Shown: positions 1-6,964, counted from the first letter of the stretch. The stretch: 7,091 bases of DNA from Bryobacterales bacterium (GCA_003132905.1 PKZC01000456.1:11621-18711); one strand, 5' to 3'. Made by a program: numbers and translations. The notes: generated from the sequence alone by a model not told the origin.

Positions 1-252
1 CCGGCACGGCTCAGGACTCTGGCGGTCTGGATCATCATCATGCATATCCTGGATGTATTCTGGATTGTAGGACCGGCGTTTCGTCAAAGGGGATTGGAAA
101 TTTACTGGACCGACCTGGTCGCGCTGATCGGCCTGGGCGGCGTCTGGCTGGCGTTTTTCATCAGGAACCTGAACGCTCGGCCTCTGCTGGCATCCCGCGA
201 TCCCCGGGACACTTATTCATTGCTGGCCACCACACACGGACACGGACACTGA
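1..252 (+). CDS. actF: Alternative complex III subunit ActF, C-terminal part (quinone-binding subunit 2)
   Basis: The reading frame is open from the first base, so this is the last 83 residues of a gene that begins upstream of the window. The fragment has two hydrophobic segments (about residues 7-26 and 40-58). The segments are joined by a loop carrying a DVFWIVGPAF stretch, and they are followed by RPLLASRDPRD. From memory of the family, the pattern 'D-FW-V-PAF ... W-DL-A-IG-GG-WLA-F ... RPLL--DPR' is typical of the C-terminus of ActF, the NrfD-like integral membrane subunit of quinol:cytochrome c oxidoreductase (ACIII). In the family this subunit sits in the cytoplasmic membrane next to ActC and is linked to quinol oxidation. 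The protein ends in a short His/Gly tail. It lies 3 bases upstream of the next gene, in an operon with SCO and cytochrome oxidase genes, which is a common ACIII context. The main uncertainty is that only the tail is visible; ActC is the alternative. Confidence 0.8.
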   Translation, partial: PARLRTLAVWIIIMHILDVFWIVGPAFRQRGLEIYWTDLVALIGLGGVWLAFFIRNLNARPLLASRDPRDTYSLLATTHGHGH

Positions 253-255
253 TAA

Positions 256-735
256 ATGGAACACACCGCACATCACAGCCCGAACGGAGCCGGCCACGAA
301 CAGAGCGAGGTCAGCGTACGGCTCATCGTGGTATCGCTGGCCTTTCTGGCAGTGGCGACAGCAATTGTTTTTGTGCTCGTCATCGGAATCTTCCGCTACT
401 TTTACTCCAGCTATAGCACCGCGGAAGCTATCAAACAATCGCAGCCCGTTATTCCTCCCGAGCCGCGAATCGAAGTCGCGCCCTACGAACAATTGCAGCA
501 ATTACGCGTGAAGGAAGATCACATCCTTAGTAGCTACGCCTATGTGGACAAAGAGAGCGGCGTGGTTCGCGTGCCAATCGATAAGGCCATCGATATGCTG
601 GCAGCCAAGGGTCTTCCGTCCCACAACTACTTGGACGACATTCTCGCTGGGAAAAAAGCGCCTGCGGCCGCAAAGCAGACAGATGCCGCGCCAGCAAATA
701 AAGCAGCGGCGCAAGGAAACAGTAATGCGAAGTAA
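256..735 (+). CDS. Unnamed single-span membrane protein between actF and sco
   Basis: This 159-residue protein starts with a His-rich hydrophilic stretch (residues 1-20). One membrane helix follows (about 22-46), then an outer domain (about 60-128), then an Ala/Lys/Gln-rich tail (about 134-159) that looks disordered. The outer domain holds PPEPRIEV (67-74), a charged helix QLQQLRVKEDHIL (79-91) and GVVRVPIDKAIDMLAAKGLP (102-121). I recall similar small proteins beside ACIII, SCO and cox genes in Acidobacteriota and some other bacteria, usually annotated as hypothetical. The order of helix and domain suggests an N-in, periplasm-facing anchor. There are no cysteines, so haem c attachment or thiol copper chemistry is unlikely. 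The ATG has no clear ribosome binding site and lies 3 bases after actF, and the gene overlaps sco by 11 bases, both pointing to translational coupling. A role in assembling or bridging ACIII and the oxidase is inference from position only. Confidence 0.82.
   Translation: MEHTAHHSPNGAGHEQSEVSVRLIVVSLAFLAVATAIVFVLVIGIFRYFYSSYSTAEAIKQSQPVIPPEPRIEVAPYEQLQQLRVKEDHILSSYAYVDKESGVVRVPIDKAIDMLAAKGLPSHNYLDDILAGKKAPAAAKQTDAAPANKAAAQGNSNAK
713..718 (+). promoter_or_regulatory. Ribosome binding site that sets the sco start
   Basis: AAGGAA lies 6 bases before the ATG at 725 and inside the end of the preceding gene. It favours the start at 725 over any start further upstream in the open frame, because the codons from 542 to 724 overlap the preceding gene in another reading frame and do not encode SCO-like sequence. 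Confidence 0.65.
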
Positions 736-1561
736 GAAGCTTTGGATTCCCGGATTTGTTATCGCGGCGCTGCCCGGTCTGGCGGTGGCGCAGCAGATGG
801 GCATCCCGGCGGCTAGCCTACCTTTGATCATGCAAGGCGTGGGCATCGATCAAAACCTGAACGCTCAGATCCCGCTGGAGTTGCACTTTAAAGACGAGAA
901 CGGCCAAGTGGTTCGGCTGGGCCAGTATTTTCGCGAAAAGCCGGTCGTACTCGCACTGGTGTATTACGAATGTCCCGGACTCTGCGACCTGATCTTGAAT
1001 GGTCTCACCCACAGCATGGAACAAATTTCCTTGAACGTGGGCTCCGATTATGAAGTGGTAACGGTGAGCTTCAATCCGAAAGAGACCTGGCAACTAGCGA
1101 ACGCCAAGAAAGCCAACTACATCGAGAAGTATCAGCGTCCGGGCGCCAAGCAGGGATGGCATTTCCTGACCGGTGACGAGGCATCCATAAAGAGCCTGGC
1201 CGATACGGTGGGATTCCATTACCGCTACGATCCCATCAGCAAACAATACGCCCACGCCAGCGCCATTTACGTAATCACGCCCGAGGGCAAGATCGCGCGC
1301 TACTTCTTTGGAATCGAATACAAACCGCGGGATCTGCGACTGGGCTTGGTGGAGGCGTCGGCTAACAAGATTGGAACCACCGCCGACCAGGTGCTGTTGT
1401 TCTGCTACCACTACGACCCCACCACGGGGAAATACGGAATGGCGATCACCGCGGTCACCAGAGTTCTCGGCACGGCAACGGTCCTTCTGCTGGGAGGTTT
1501 CGTGTTCATTATGCTCCGGCGGGAGCGGCAATCTCGTCCCGACGCCCGGAGGTCAGCCTAA
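725..1561 (+). CDS. sco: SCO/SenC family copper chaperone with C-terminal membrane anchor
   Basis: This 278-residue thioredoxin-fold protein should deliver copper to, or reduce the cysteines of, the CuA centre of CoxB on the outer face of the membrane. Visible family marks are the CxxxC copper site CPGLC (C83, C87) after LALVYYE, the VSFNPKET stretch (114-121) in the place of the usual 'D-P--D' loop, and the third copper ligand H177 in QYAHASAIYVITPEGK. Residues 5-22 look like a signal peptide ending in Ala-Val-Ala. A second hydrophobic span (about 244-264), followed by arginines, should anchor the C-terminus. Many SCO proteins have only an N-terminal anchor, so this belongs to the variant with a C-terminal helix. 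Just before that helix is CYHYDPTTGKYG (227-238), carrying an extra Cys and His. The start at 725 fits the AAGGAA site and the signal peptide. The gene overlaps its predecessor by 11 bases and precedes coxB by 3 bases. Confidence 0.93.
   Translation: MRSKKLWIPGFVIAALPGLAVAQQMGIPAASLPLIMQGVGIDQNLNAQIPLELHFKDENGQVVRLGQYFREKPVVLALVYYECPGLCDLILNGLTHSMEQISLNVGSDYEVVTVSFNPKETWQLANAKKANYIEKYQRPGAKQGWHFLTGDEASIKSLADTVGFHYRYDPISKQYAHASAIYVITPEGKIARYFFGIEYKPRDLRLGLVEASANKIGTTADQVLLFCYHYDPTTGKYGMAITAVTRVLGTATVLLLGGFVFIMLRRERQSRPDARRSA
1548..1553 (+). promoter_or_regulatory. Ribosome binding site of coxB
   Basis: GGAGGT lies 11 bases before the ATG at 1565, within the last codons of sco. The match to the anti-Shine-Dalgarno sequence is strong, although the spacing is slightly long. 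Confidence 0.6.
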
Positions 1562-1564
1562 CCT

Positions 1565-2590
1565 ATGCAGCTTCCACTTTGGCCTGAAGCCGCTTCGGCG
1601 GTCGCCGTCGATGTCGATCACCTCTATATCTACTTGAGCGCGGTAAGCATCGTGATGTCGATACTCATCTTCGCCGTCATCTTCGTGTTTGCCATCAAGT
1701 ACCGCCGCCGTGGCGATGAAGTGCCGCAGCCCATACACGGCTCGTTGCGGCTGGAAATCGCATGGTCGATCATTCCGTTTCTAGTCATGCTCACCTTCTT
1801 CTGGTGGGGCGCCAAGATTTACTTCCTGAACGCCGTTCCGCCAGCCAACTCGATTGATGTTTATGCGGTTGGCAAGCAATGGATGTGGAAGCTCCAATAT
1901 CCGGGTGGGCAGCGCGAAATCAACGAACTGCACGTCCCCATTGGCCGGCCTGTCAAAATCACGCTCGCGTCCGAAGACGTGATCCATAGCTTCTTCATCC
2001 CAGCGCTCCGCATCAAGCACGATGTGGTGCCAGGCCATTACGACACCATGTGGTTCACCGCCGATCGGCCGGGCCGTTATCATCTGTTCTGCGCCGAATA
2101 TTGCGGAACAGAACACTCCGGCATGGTGGGATGGGTCACCGTGATGCAACCGGCGGACTATCAGAACTGGTTGGCAGGCGGAGGTATGGGCGGCACTATG
2201 GCACAACAAGGCGAGCGGCTGTTTGAGCAGATGGGTTGCTCCAGTTGCCACCTGCTAGACCGCCAGGGGCGCGGTCCCATCATGCGCGGCGTATATGGAT
2301 CGCGAGTACAACTCTCCAATGGACAAACCGTTCTGGCCGACGATCCCTATATTCGGGAATCGATTCTGAATCCGAACGCGAAGATCGTGGCCGGTTATAA
2401 GCCCAACATTATGCCCAGTTTCCAAGGCCAGATCAGTGAAGAAGGAATTTTGCAATTAGTCGTCTATATCAAATCGCTAGGGACCGGCAACGCTCCGGGA
2501 GCTCCCACAGCTTCTCTGGCGCCGGCAGTATTGGCGCATCCGGTGAACATAACCCGGCGTGCCACCCAGCAAGATGGCGGTACACAATGA
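1565..2590 (+). CDS. coxB: Cytochrome c oxidase subunit II with fused cytochrome c domain (caa3 type)
   Basis: This 341-residue protein carries electrons from the donor through a haem c and the binuclear CuA centre to haem a in CoxA. Two membrane helices (about 21-45 and 64-86) are followed by a periplasmic cupredoxin domain. The electron-entry aromatic patch is QWMWKLQYP. The CuA ligands are H141, C176, E178 (backbone), C180, H184 and M187 in [13 protein letters not shown]178 also matches the glutamate that binds the interface Mg/Mn in well-studied oxidases. A class I cytochrome c domain follows, with a haem site C225-S-S-C228-H229 and the probable axial methionine M283 in NIMPSF. The Pro/Ala-rich tail after about residue 308 is probably flexible. 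Fusion to cytochrome c defines the caa3 type and would let ACIII donate electrons without a separate soluble cytochrome. The stop overlaps the coxA start by 4 bases (ATGA). Confidence 0.96.
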   Translation: MQLPLWPEAASAVAVDVDHLYIYLSAVSIVMSILIFAVIFVFAIKYRRRGDEVPQPIHGSLRLEIAWSIIPFLVMLTFFWWGAKIYFLNAVPPANSIDVYAVGKQWMWKLQYPGGQREINELHVPIGRPVKITLASEDVIHSFFIPALRIKHDVVPGHYDTMWFTADRPGRYHLFCAEYCGTEHSGMVGWVTVMQPADYQNWLAGGGMGGTMAQQGERLFEQMGCSSCHLLDRQGRGPIMRGVYGSRVQLSNGQTVLADDPYIRESILNPNAKIVAGYKPNIMPSFQGQISEEGILQLVVYIKSLGTGNAPGAPTASLAPAVLAHPVNITRRATQQDGGTQ

Positions 2591-4218
2591 GCACAGCTCT
2601 ACAAGAACCTCAAACTACCGAAAAAGTGAATTATCTGAACGCCGAGTATGGCTGGAAGTCGTGGCTGTTCACTACAGACCACAAGCGCATCGCCGTGCTC
2701 TACTTGATCTCCATCAGCATCATGTTCGCTTTGGGGGGCACCTTTGCGGGGCTCATCCGGCTGGAATTGCTGACGCCCGAGGGCGACCTGTTCAATTCCG
2801 ACACCTATAACAAGATTTTCACCATGCACGGCGTGGTGATGATCTTCTTCTTCCTGATCCCGTCGATCCCCGCTACGTTCGGAAATTTCCTGATACCTAT
2901 GATGATCGGCGCCAAGGATCTGGCATTCCCGCGTATCAATCTGCTGAGCTGGTACATTTATGTCGTCGGCGGACTCTTCGCGCTGGCCGCCATTATCATG
3001 GGCGGCGTCGACACCGGCTGGACGTTCTACACTCCGTTCAGCACGACGTATTCAAATACCTTCGTCATCACCGCAGCCACGGGCGTGTTTATCGCCGGCT
3101 TCTCGTCGATTTTAACTGGCCTGAACTTTATCGTAACGATACACAAAATGCGCGCACCCGGTATGACCTGGGGTCGTTTGCCGCTGTTCGTTTGGGCCAA
3201 CTACGCCACCGCGCTGATCCAGGTTCTGGGCACCCCGGTGGTCGCCATCACGCTCGCGCTGGTAGCCCTGGAACGCGGCTTCCACATCGGCATTTTCGAT
3301 CCAGCCATTGGCGGCGATCCTATTCTGTTCCAGCACATGTTCTGGTTCTATTCCCACCCAGCGGTCTACATCATGATTCTGCCCGGCATGGGAGTGATCA
3401 GCGAACTGATTACGTGCTTCTCGCGCAAGGGCATCTTCGGATATTCGTTCATCGCCGGGTCCAGCCTGGGCATTGCGATCATCGGCTTCCTGGTTTGGGG
3501 CCATCACATGTTCGTCACCGGCATGTCCATGTACGCCGGCCTGTACTTCTCGTTCTTGACGATGATCGTCGCGGTTCCCTCCGCCATCAAGGTTTTCAAC
3601 TGGACGGCAACCATGTTCCGCGGCTCCATCAGCTATGAAACGCCGATGCTGTACGCCTTCGGCTTCATCGGGCTGTTTACCATCGGCGGCTTGACGGGAC
3701 TGTTCCTCGGCACCCTGGGCGTGGACGTCCACGTCACCGATACGTACTTCGTCGTGGCGCACTTCCATTACGTGATGGTGGGCGGCATGGTAGTCGCCTA
3801 TATGGGCGCGCTGCATTTCTGGTGGCCCAAAATCACGGGCAAGATGTACCCGGAGGGTTGGGGCAAGTTCTCCGCCCTGCTGGTATTCGTCGGATTTAAT
3901 CTGACCTTCTTCCCGCAGTTCATTCTGGGGTATCTGGGGATGCCGCGCCGCTATCACGCCTACGCGCCCGAGTTCCAGGTGCTGAACGTGATGTCGACCG
4001 CCGGCGCAACGGTACTGGGTGTGGGGTTCCTCATTCCGCTGATCTATTTCCTGTGGTCGCTGCGTTACGGCAAAGCGGCCGGCAACAATCCATGGGGCGC
4101 TAAGGGATTGGAATGGACCACTCAGTCGCCCCCCACGACATTCAATTTTGATGTGACGCCGATCGTCACTGAAGAAGCCTACGCATACGCAAAACACGAG
4201 GAGGCGCACGTTGGCTGA
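2587..4218 (+). CDS. coxA: Cytochrome c oxidase subunit I, A2-type haem-copper oxidase
   Basis: This 543-residue catalytic subunit reduces O2 to water and pumps protons across the cytoplasmic membrane. It has about 12 helices. Ligands read directly are H81 and H394 (low-spin haem), H392 (high-spin haem), and H257, H306 and H307 (CuB), with Y261 as the cross-linked tyrosine. Spacing from H257 to R454-R455 matches Paracoccus numbering (H276 to R473-R474) without an indel. D-channel positions N100, D111 and N118 are kept. K-channel positions S272, S332 (usually Thr) and K335 are kept. The channel-end glutamate (Paracoccus E278) is A259, and the motif is Y255-S256-H-P-A-V-Y, the mark of the A2 subfamily also found in Rhodothermus and Thermus caa3 oxidases. 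The Mg-site histidine next to D385 is T384. The start overlaps coxB by 4 bases with only a weak GGCGG upstream, so translation is probably coupled. It is too similar to known oxidases to be anything else. Confidence 0.98.
   Translation: MSTALQEPQTTEKVNYLNAEYGWKSWLFTTDHKRIAVLYLISISIMFALGGTFAGLIRLELLTPEGDLFNSDTYNKIFTMHGVVMIFFFLIPSIPATFGNFLIPMMIGAKDLAFPRINLLSWYIYVVGGLFALAAIIMGGVDTGWTFYTPFSTTYSNTFVITAATGVFIAGFSSILTGLNFIVTIHKMRAPGMTWGRLPLFVWANYATALIQVLGTPVVAITLALVALERGFHIGIFDPAIGGDPILFQHMFWFYSHPAVYIMILPGMGVISELITCFSRKGIFGYSFIAGSSLGIAIIGFLVWGHHMFVTGMSMYAGLYFSFLTMIVAVPSAIKVFNWTATMFRGSISYETPMLYAFGFIGLFTIGGLTGLFLGTLGVDVHVTDTYFVVAHFHYVMVGGMVVAYMGALHFWWPKITGKMYPEGWGKFSALLVFVGFNLTFFPQFILGYLGMPRRYHAYAPEFQVLNVMSTAGATVLGVGFLIPLIYFLWSLRYGKAAGNNPWGAKGLEWTTQSPPTTFNFDVTPIVTEEAYAYAKHEEAHVG
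4198..4204 (+). promoter_or_regulatory. Ribosome binding site that selects a TTG start for coxC
   Basis: GAGGAGG lies 6 bases before TTG at 4211, inside the last codons of coxA. It supports TTG over the next in-frame ATG at 4271, which has no comparable site and would remove a 20-residue cytoplasmic leader. Confidence 0.75.
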
Positions 4219-4906
4219 TCACGCCGTAGCGACCGACCATCCGCCGCAGCTACGTCATCACTTCGATGACATGGGCCAGCAGTTCGACTCAGCCACATTC
4301 GGAATGTGGGTGTTCCTGCTGACGGAAATCATGTTCTTCGGCGGAATGTTTGGCGCCTACACTATCTATCGCAGCATGTACCCGGAAGCCTTCGCCGCCA
4401 CCAGCAATTTCATGAACCCGGCGTTCGGCGCTGCCAACACCGCAGTCCTGATCGTGAGCAGTTTGACGATGGCGCTGGCTGTTCGCGCGGCCCATCTCGG
4501 CCAACAGAAGTTCTTGCAATTGATGCTGGTCTTCACGATGATTTTCGGCACCGCCTTCCTGGTGATCAAGGGATTCGAATATCACGAGCATTGGGTGGAC
4601 ATGAAGGTACCGTTGTTCGCCGGCCACTGGGCCTGGGACGGTCCGCTTGCTCCTCCCCAGTTCGCCCACCAGGCTCAAATCCTGTTTTGCTTCTATTTCT
4701 TCATGACCGGGTTCCATGCCATCCACATGATTGTTGGCCTCGGCATCATGACGACTATTCTGCTGATGGCGCGCAAGGGCAGTTTCGGACCCAAGTATTA
4801 CACTCCGGTGGAAGTTTCGGGCCTCTACTGGCACTTCGTCGACATCGTGTGGATCTTCCTTTTCCCCTTGCTATATCTGATCGGACACACTAAGAAACTC
4901 ATCTAA
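4211..4906 (+). CDS. coxC: Cytochrome c oxidase subunit III (five-helix form)
   Basis: This 231-residue subunit holds no redox centre. In the family it stabilises subunit I and helps proton uptake into the D channel. Five hydrophobic helices are visible (about 30-53, 74-93, 103-121, 155-186 and 205-225), matching the form that lacks the first two helices of the seven-helix mitochondrial subunit. Family marks are [13 protein letters not shown] with E39, KGFEYHEH (120-127), [11 protein letters not shown] (166-176) and the signature [17 protein letters not shown] (206-222). The chosen start is TTG, overlapping coxA by 8 bases, supported by a strong ribosome binding site. The next in-frame ATG is at residue 21 and would still leave all helices intact. 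One base separates the stop from the coxD start. Confidence 0.95.
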   Translation: MADHAVATDHPPQLRHHFDDMGQQFDSATFGMWVFLLTEIMFFGGMFGAYTIYRSMYPEAFAATSNFMNPAFGAANTAVLIVSSLTMALAVRAAHLGQQKFLQLMLVFTMIFGTAFLVIKGFEYHEHWVDMKVPLFAGHWAWDGPLAPPQFAHQAQILFCFYFFMTGFHAIHMIVGLGIMTTILLMARKGSFGPKYYTPVEVSGLYWHFVDIVWIFLFPLLYLIGHTKKLI

Positions 4907-4907
4907 C

Positions 4908-5207
4908 ATGCATCCCGTTACTCCAGTCCGCACGTATGTCATCATCTGGCTCACGCTGACGATTCTGACCTTCACCACCTATGAAGTTGCGCAGATCGAT
5001 CTGGGTCCGTTCAATATCGTGGTGGCGCTCGCGATCGCCTTTTTCAAGATGATGCTGGTGATCTGGTTCTTCATGCATGTCCGGACCGACAATCCGCTCA
5101 CCAAGTTGTTCGTCTTCGCCGGGTTCTTTTGGATGGCGATCCTACTCACGCTCACCTTGGGCGACTACGTCTCGCGTGCCTGGATGCCGCTCGGCAAGTT
5201 CTGGTAG
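4908..5207 (+). CDS. coxD: Cytochrome c oxidase subunit IV, prokaryotic type
   Basis: This 99-residue, three-helix membrane protein has helices at about 9-27, 35-57 and 66-86. The second helix and the following loop carry AFFKMMLVIWFFMHVR (44-59). It matches the usual 'K--LV--FFMH-' core of the bacterial subunit IV family (COX4_pro type), which in the family helps the subunit I-III assembly and is not related to mitochondrial subunit IV. The start is ATG, one base after coxC, with only a weak purine-rich stretch ahead, so coupled translation is likely. It is the last gene before the terminator-like stem and so probably ends the operon. Quinol oxidase subunit IV (CyoD) is the alternative, but the partner CoxB has CuA and haem c, which rules out a quinol oxidase. 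Confidence 0.9.
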   Translation: MHPVTPVRTYVIIWLTLTILTFTTYEVAQIDLGPFNIVVALAIAFFKMMLVIWFFMHVRTDNPLTKLFVFAGFFWMAILLTLTLGDYVSRAWMPLGKFW

Positions 5208-5464
5208 AAGCCCAGCACACGGCTTTCAAAATCCCGCGGCGAAATCTGCACGCAGCCGGAGACCGCCAGAGAAGAGGCTCCTCCCTCTGGATCCTCTTCT
5301 CTGGCTTTTGCAGCCTCGGCTTCCTCCCTCCTGCTGAATGCTGCGCAAGGGACGGCTCGAATTCTCTTCGCAAAGGTGTCTATCGACATGCCAGGAGGGA
5401 TCGCGCGAACCCCGTAGGCCATCATGCCGTCTTCACCCTTGAGAATAAACAATCCATGTAACAT
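5165..5464 (-). CDS. Possible small minus-strand protein or gene remnant, unrecognised
   Basis: Reading the minus strand, GGAGGAG lies 4 bases before an ATG at 5464, an unusually good start signal. A frame of 99 residues follows. The first 35 or so residues (MLHGLFILKGEDGMMAYG, then PPGMSIDTFAKRIRAV) look protein-like. From about residue 45 the sequence is Glu/Ala/Arg-rich, and it then reads through the complement of the coxD terminator stem and 43 bases into coxD. That is odd for a real 3' end. It may be a short gene, or the 5' remnant of a longer gene cut off beside coxD. The GMSIDTFAKRI stretch faintly recalls a motif in the Solibacter-type TIGR03435 family, but this is a weak impression from memory. 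Nothing else supports a function. Confidence 0.3.
   Translation of the reverse strand: MLHGLFILKGEDGMMAYGVRAIPPGMSIDTFAKRIRAVPCAAFSRREEAEAAKAREEDPEGGASSLAVSGCVQISPRDFESRVLGFYQNLPSGIQARET
5265..5309 (+). terminator. Rho-independent terminator of the cox operon
   Basis: GCCAGAGAAGAGG (5265-5277) is perfectly complementary to CCTCTTCTCTGGC (5293-5305), with a 15-base loop and TTTT directly after (5306-5309). The stem is 13 bp without mismatch. The T run is short, but its place 57 bases after the coxD stop is right for an operon end. There is no T run on the other side, so it should act on + strand transcripts only. Confidence 0.8.
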
Positions 5465-5545
5465 TTGTCTCCTCCAGATCTGATGGTACTACCGGCGCTG
5501 ACTCTATCGCGAAAACCGAGGCGCCCGCGTCGGTCATAAAGTAAG
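5310..5545. other. Gap between the cox terminator and the next + strand gene
   Basis: Apart from the possible minus-strand frame and its ribosome binding site, I see no RNA gene, no convincing -35/-10 pair on either strand and no clear repeat. GGTACTACC at 5485-5493 is close to a palindrome but has one mismatch and no partner copy. A promoter for the gene starting near 5546 must lie here or inside that gene's first codons if that gene is expressed on its own. Confidence 0.5.
5468..5474 (-). promoter_or_regulatory. Strong ribosome binding site on the minus strand
   Basis: The minus strand reads GGAGGAG, then ACAA, then ATG (ending at 5464). The near-perfect complement to the 3' end of 16S rRNA at good spacing is the best argument that the minus-strand frame is or was translated. 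Confidence 0.4.
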
Positions 5546-6964
5546 TTGCCTTCAACTCAAACGACCATCCTCAATCAATTATTGACGAGGCCCCCCACTG
5601 CGCGTATGCTCATCTTAGTCGCGCGCGAAAGTGATGGTCTGGGGTTCCGGGGACGTGCTGTTCAGCGGGTAATCCCCGCGCAACTCTCCGTGAACGAGGA
5701 CGCCATGTCGGCCCTGACGCCGGACCACTACGCCCCCCTTCTGATGACGCTACTCTCGGAGGCCAAACCGCCCTTCAACGATTGGCGCCCCAAAGACACG
5801 CCTATCGCATCAGATGATGACAATGACGTCATGGTCGAGGTCGTCTGTTGGTCAAACCAGCTCCACACCTTCCTTGACCTCCTGGCAACCTACTCCGGAA
5901 GTGCGCTAGCCGAGCGGATCAGAGGCTCAATTCTTGACCTTCAACCACCAGAGTCCCGCGATTTCGTGGATCAAGTGCTGTCCTTACTGAGCGCGGCTTA
6001 TGCGAGCGCTTCCTCGTCACCCGTGTCCGCTTCGCCCGAATTCCGAAGCGCTTCGCTAATCCATGAACACCTGTTCGACCGACGGGCGCAGGAGACCGAA
6101 CTGGACTGGCGCGCCCATTTCGAGTTCAAGCTCTTCGAGTGCCTCTGTCACTCAAGGCAGACCGCCCTTGTTGAATTCACACCAGTCGTCGTGGGCATGG
6201 CATACCGCAAGGAGGGCGTGCCGCTGAGTAAGTTTTTCGCGAAGGAGCTTGTTTGGTCGGACAAGCGAGGGTGCTACGAATCCCACCTGCACCTTAGGGC
6301 CAAATGCATTCTTTTTCGTGACAGTCCAGTCCGTGTAACTCAGGAGATGGTGGATTTGGCACGGGGAAGAGATCAGGCAGAGGCATTCTACCTGCGCGAC
6401 AGCTATCGGAGGCTGTCGCAGACGGTCTCGGATCTTCCACAAGATGTCGAGTTCAGCGTAGCAGGGAAATGTCGGGAGCACCTCGACCTCCTCATCGAGC
6501 GGGCGGCGGAAATCGGGGACATAGTCGCGGCCGAAAGACAGAGCCTAGAATCCCTGCGCTCGACGCTTCTCGGTGTAATGAGGGACGCCTTGATCCAGGC
6601 TCAGAACGAAGGAGGCCTGATCGCATTGGAGCGAGCGGAGACGTTCTTCCTGAAAGGCCGGAAAACATTCCTCAAGATAGCCGCCTTTACGAGACCGAAC
6701 ACACCCATCGCGCAGGACGAGATCATGCAGAGCCTCCTGTGCGGAGAGGTCGACACGGTGTCAGTATACCTCGAAGCGCTCGCCTATGTTCCAGCAGCCG
6801 CCCGCAAGGGCGCTCTACAGCAGCTAGCGAAATCGGGCGCTTGGCATACGGTAGAGATCCTAGCGAAGGGCCTAGATATACCGGACCTCGATGCAAAACT
6901 TGAGATTCTCGCGAAGGCCTGCGAAGAAGTGGGACTCCCGCCTCCCCAAAGCGGCCCAAACTAG
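5546..6964 (+). CDS. Hypothetical soluble protein, unrecognised
   Basis: I do not recognise this protein of up to 472 residues. It has no signal peptide and no membrane helix, so it is probably cytoplasmic. Visible parts are an N-terminal mixed region (21-125), a Ser/Ala-rich linker (about 150-170, with SAAYASASSSPVSASPEF), a charged middle region (about 170-280) with scattered cysteines and DWRAHFEFKLFECLCHS, a helical stretch (about 310-350, IERAAEIGDIVAAERQSLES), and a C-terminal run of short Ala/Leu-rich helices (about 395-465). That last part vaguely resembles helical-repeat families such as DUF2336, but no signature is certain. The start is unsure: TTG at 5546 (weak upstream site), ATG at 5606 (residue 21), or ATG at 5705 (residue 54, with GAGGA 4 bases ahead). 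The residues after 21 look protein-like, so I favour 5546 or 5606. Codon choice looks more mixed than in the cox genes. It lies beyond the cox terminator and is probably transcribed separately. Confidence 0.75.
   Translation: MPSTQTTILNQLLTRPPTARMLILVARESDGLGFRGRAVQRVIPAQLSVNEDAMSALTPDHYAPLLMTLLSEAKPPFNDWRPKDTPIASDDDNDVMVEVVCWSNQLHTFLDLLATYSGSALAERIRGSILDLQPPESRDFVDQVLSLLSAAYASASSSPVSASPEFRSASLIHEHLFDRRAQETELDWRAHFEFKLFECLCHSRQTALVEFTPVVVGMAYRKEGVPLSKFFAKELVWSDKRGCYESHLHLRAKCILFRDSPVRVTQEMVDLARGRDQAEAFYLRDSYRRLSQTVSDLPQDVEFSVAGKCREHLDLLIERAAEIGDIVAAERQSLESLRSTLLGVMRDALIQAQNEGGLIALERAETFFLKGRKTFLKIAAFTRPNTPIAQDEIMQSLLCGEVDTVSVYLEALAYVPAAARKGALQQLAKSGAWHTVEILAKGLDIPDLDAKLEILAKACEEVGLPPPQSGPN

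Noticed and set aside
542..724. Upstream extension of the sco frame to an ATG at 542
   Set aside because: The extra 61 residues are Arg/Trp-rich out-of-phase reading of the preceding gene. The start at 725 has a good ribosome binding site and opens a signal peptide.
3112..4209. A 365-codon open frame on the minus strand opposite coxA
   Set aside because: It lies wholly antisense to a certain gene. Its His/Arg/Glu/Gln-rich product is what GC-rich membrane-protein codons give on the reverse strand. No start signal or family motif is visible.
4289..4834. A 181-codon minus-strand frame opposite coxC
   Set aside because: It is a reverse-strand shadow of coxC with a charge-rich, low-quality product and no start signal.
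5129..5461. A + strand frame of 110 codons from inside coxD across the terminator
   Set aside because: It starts inside coxD in another phase, crosses the terminator stem, and has no ribosome binding site or protein-like pattern.
5208..5545. Search for a CRISPR array, tRNA, small RNA or insertion-sequence ends in the main intergenic gap
   Set aside because: No repeated units, cloverleaf, terminal inverted repeats or target duplications are visible. The only perfect stem is the terminator.
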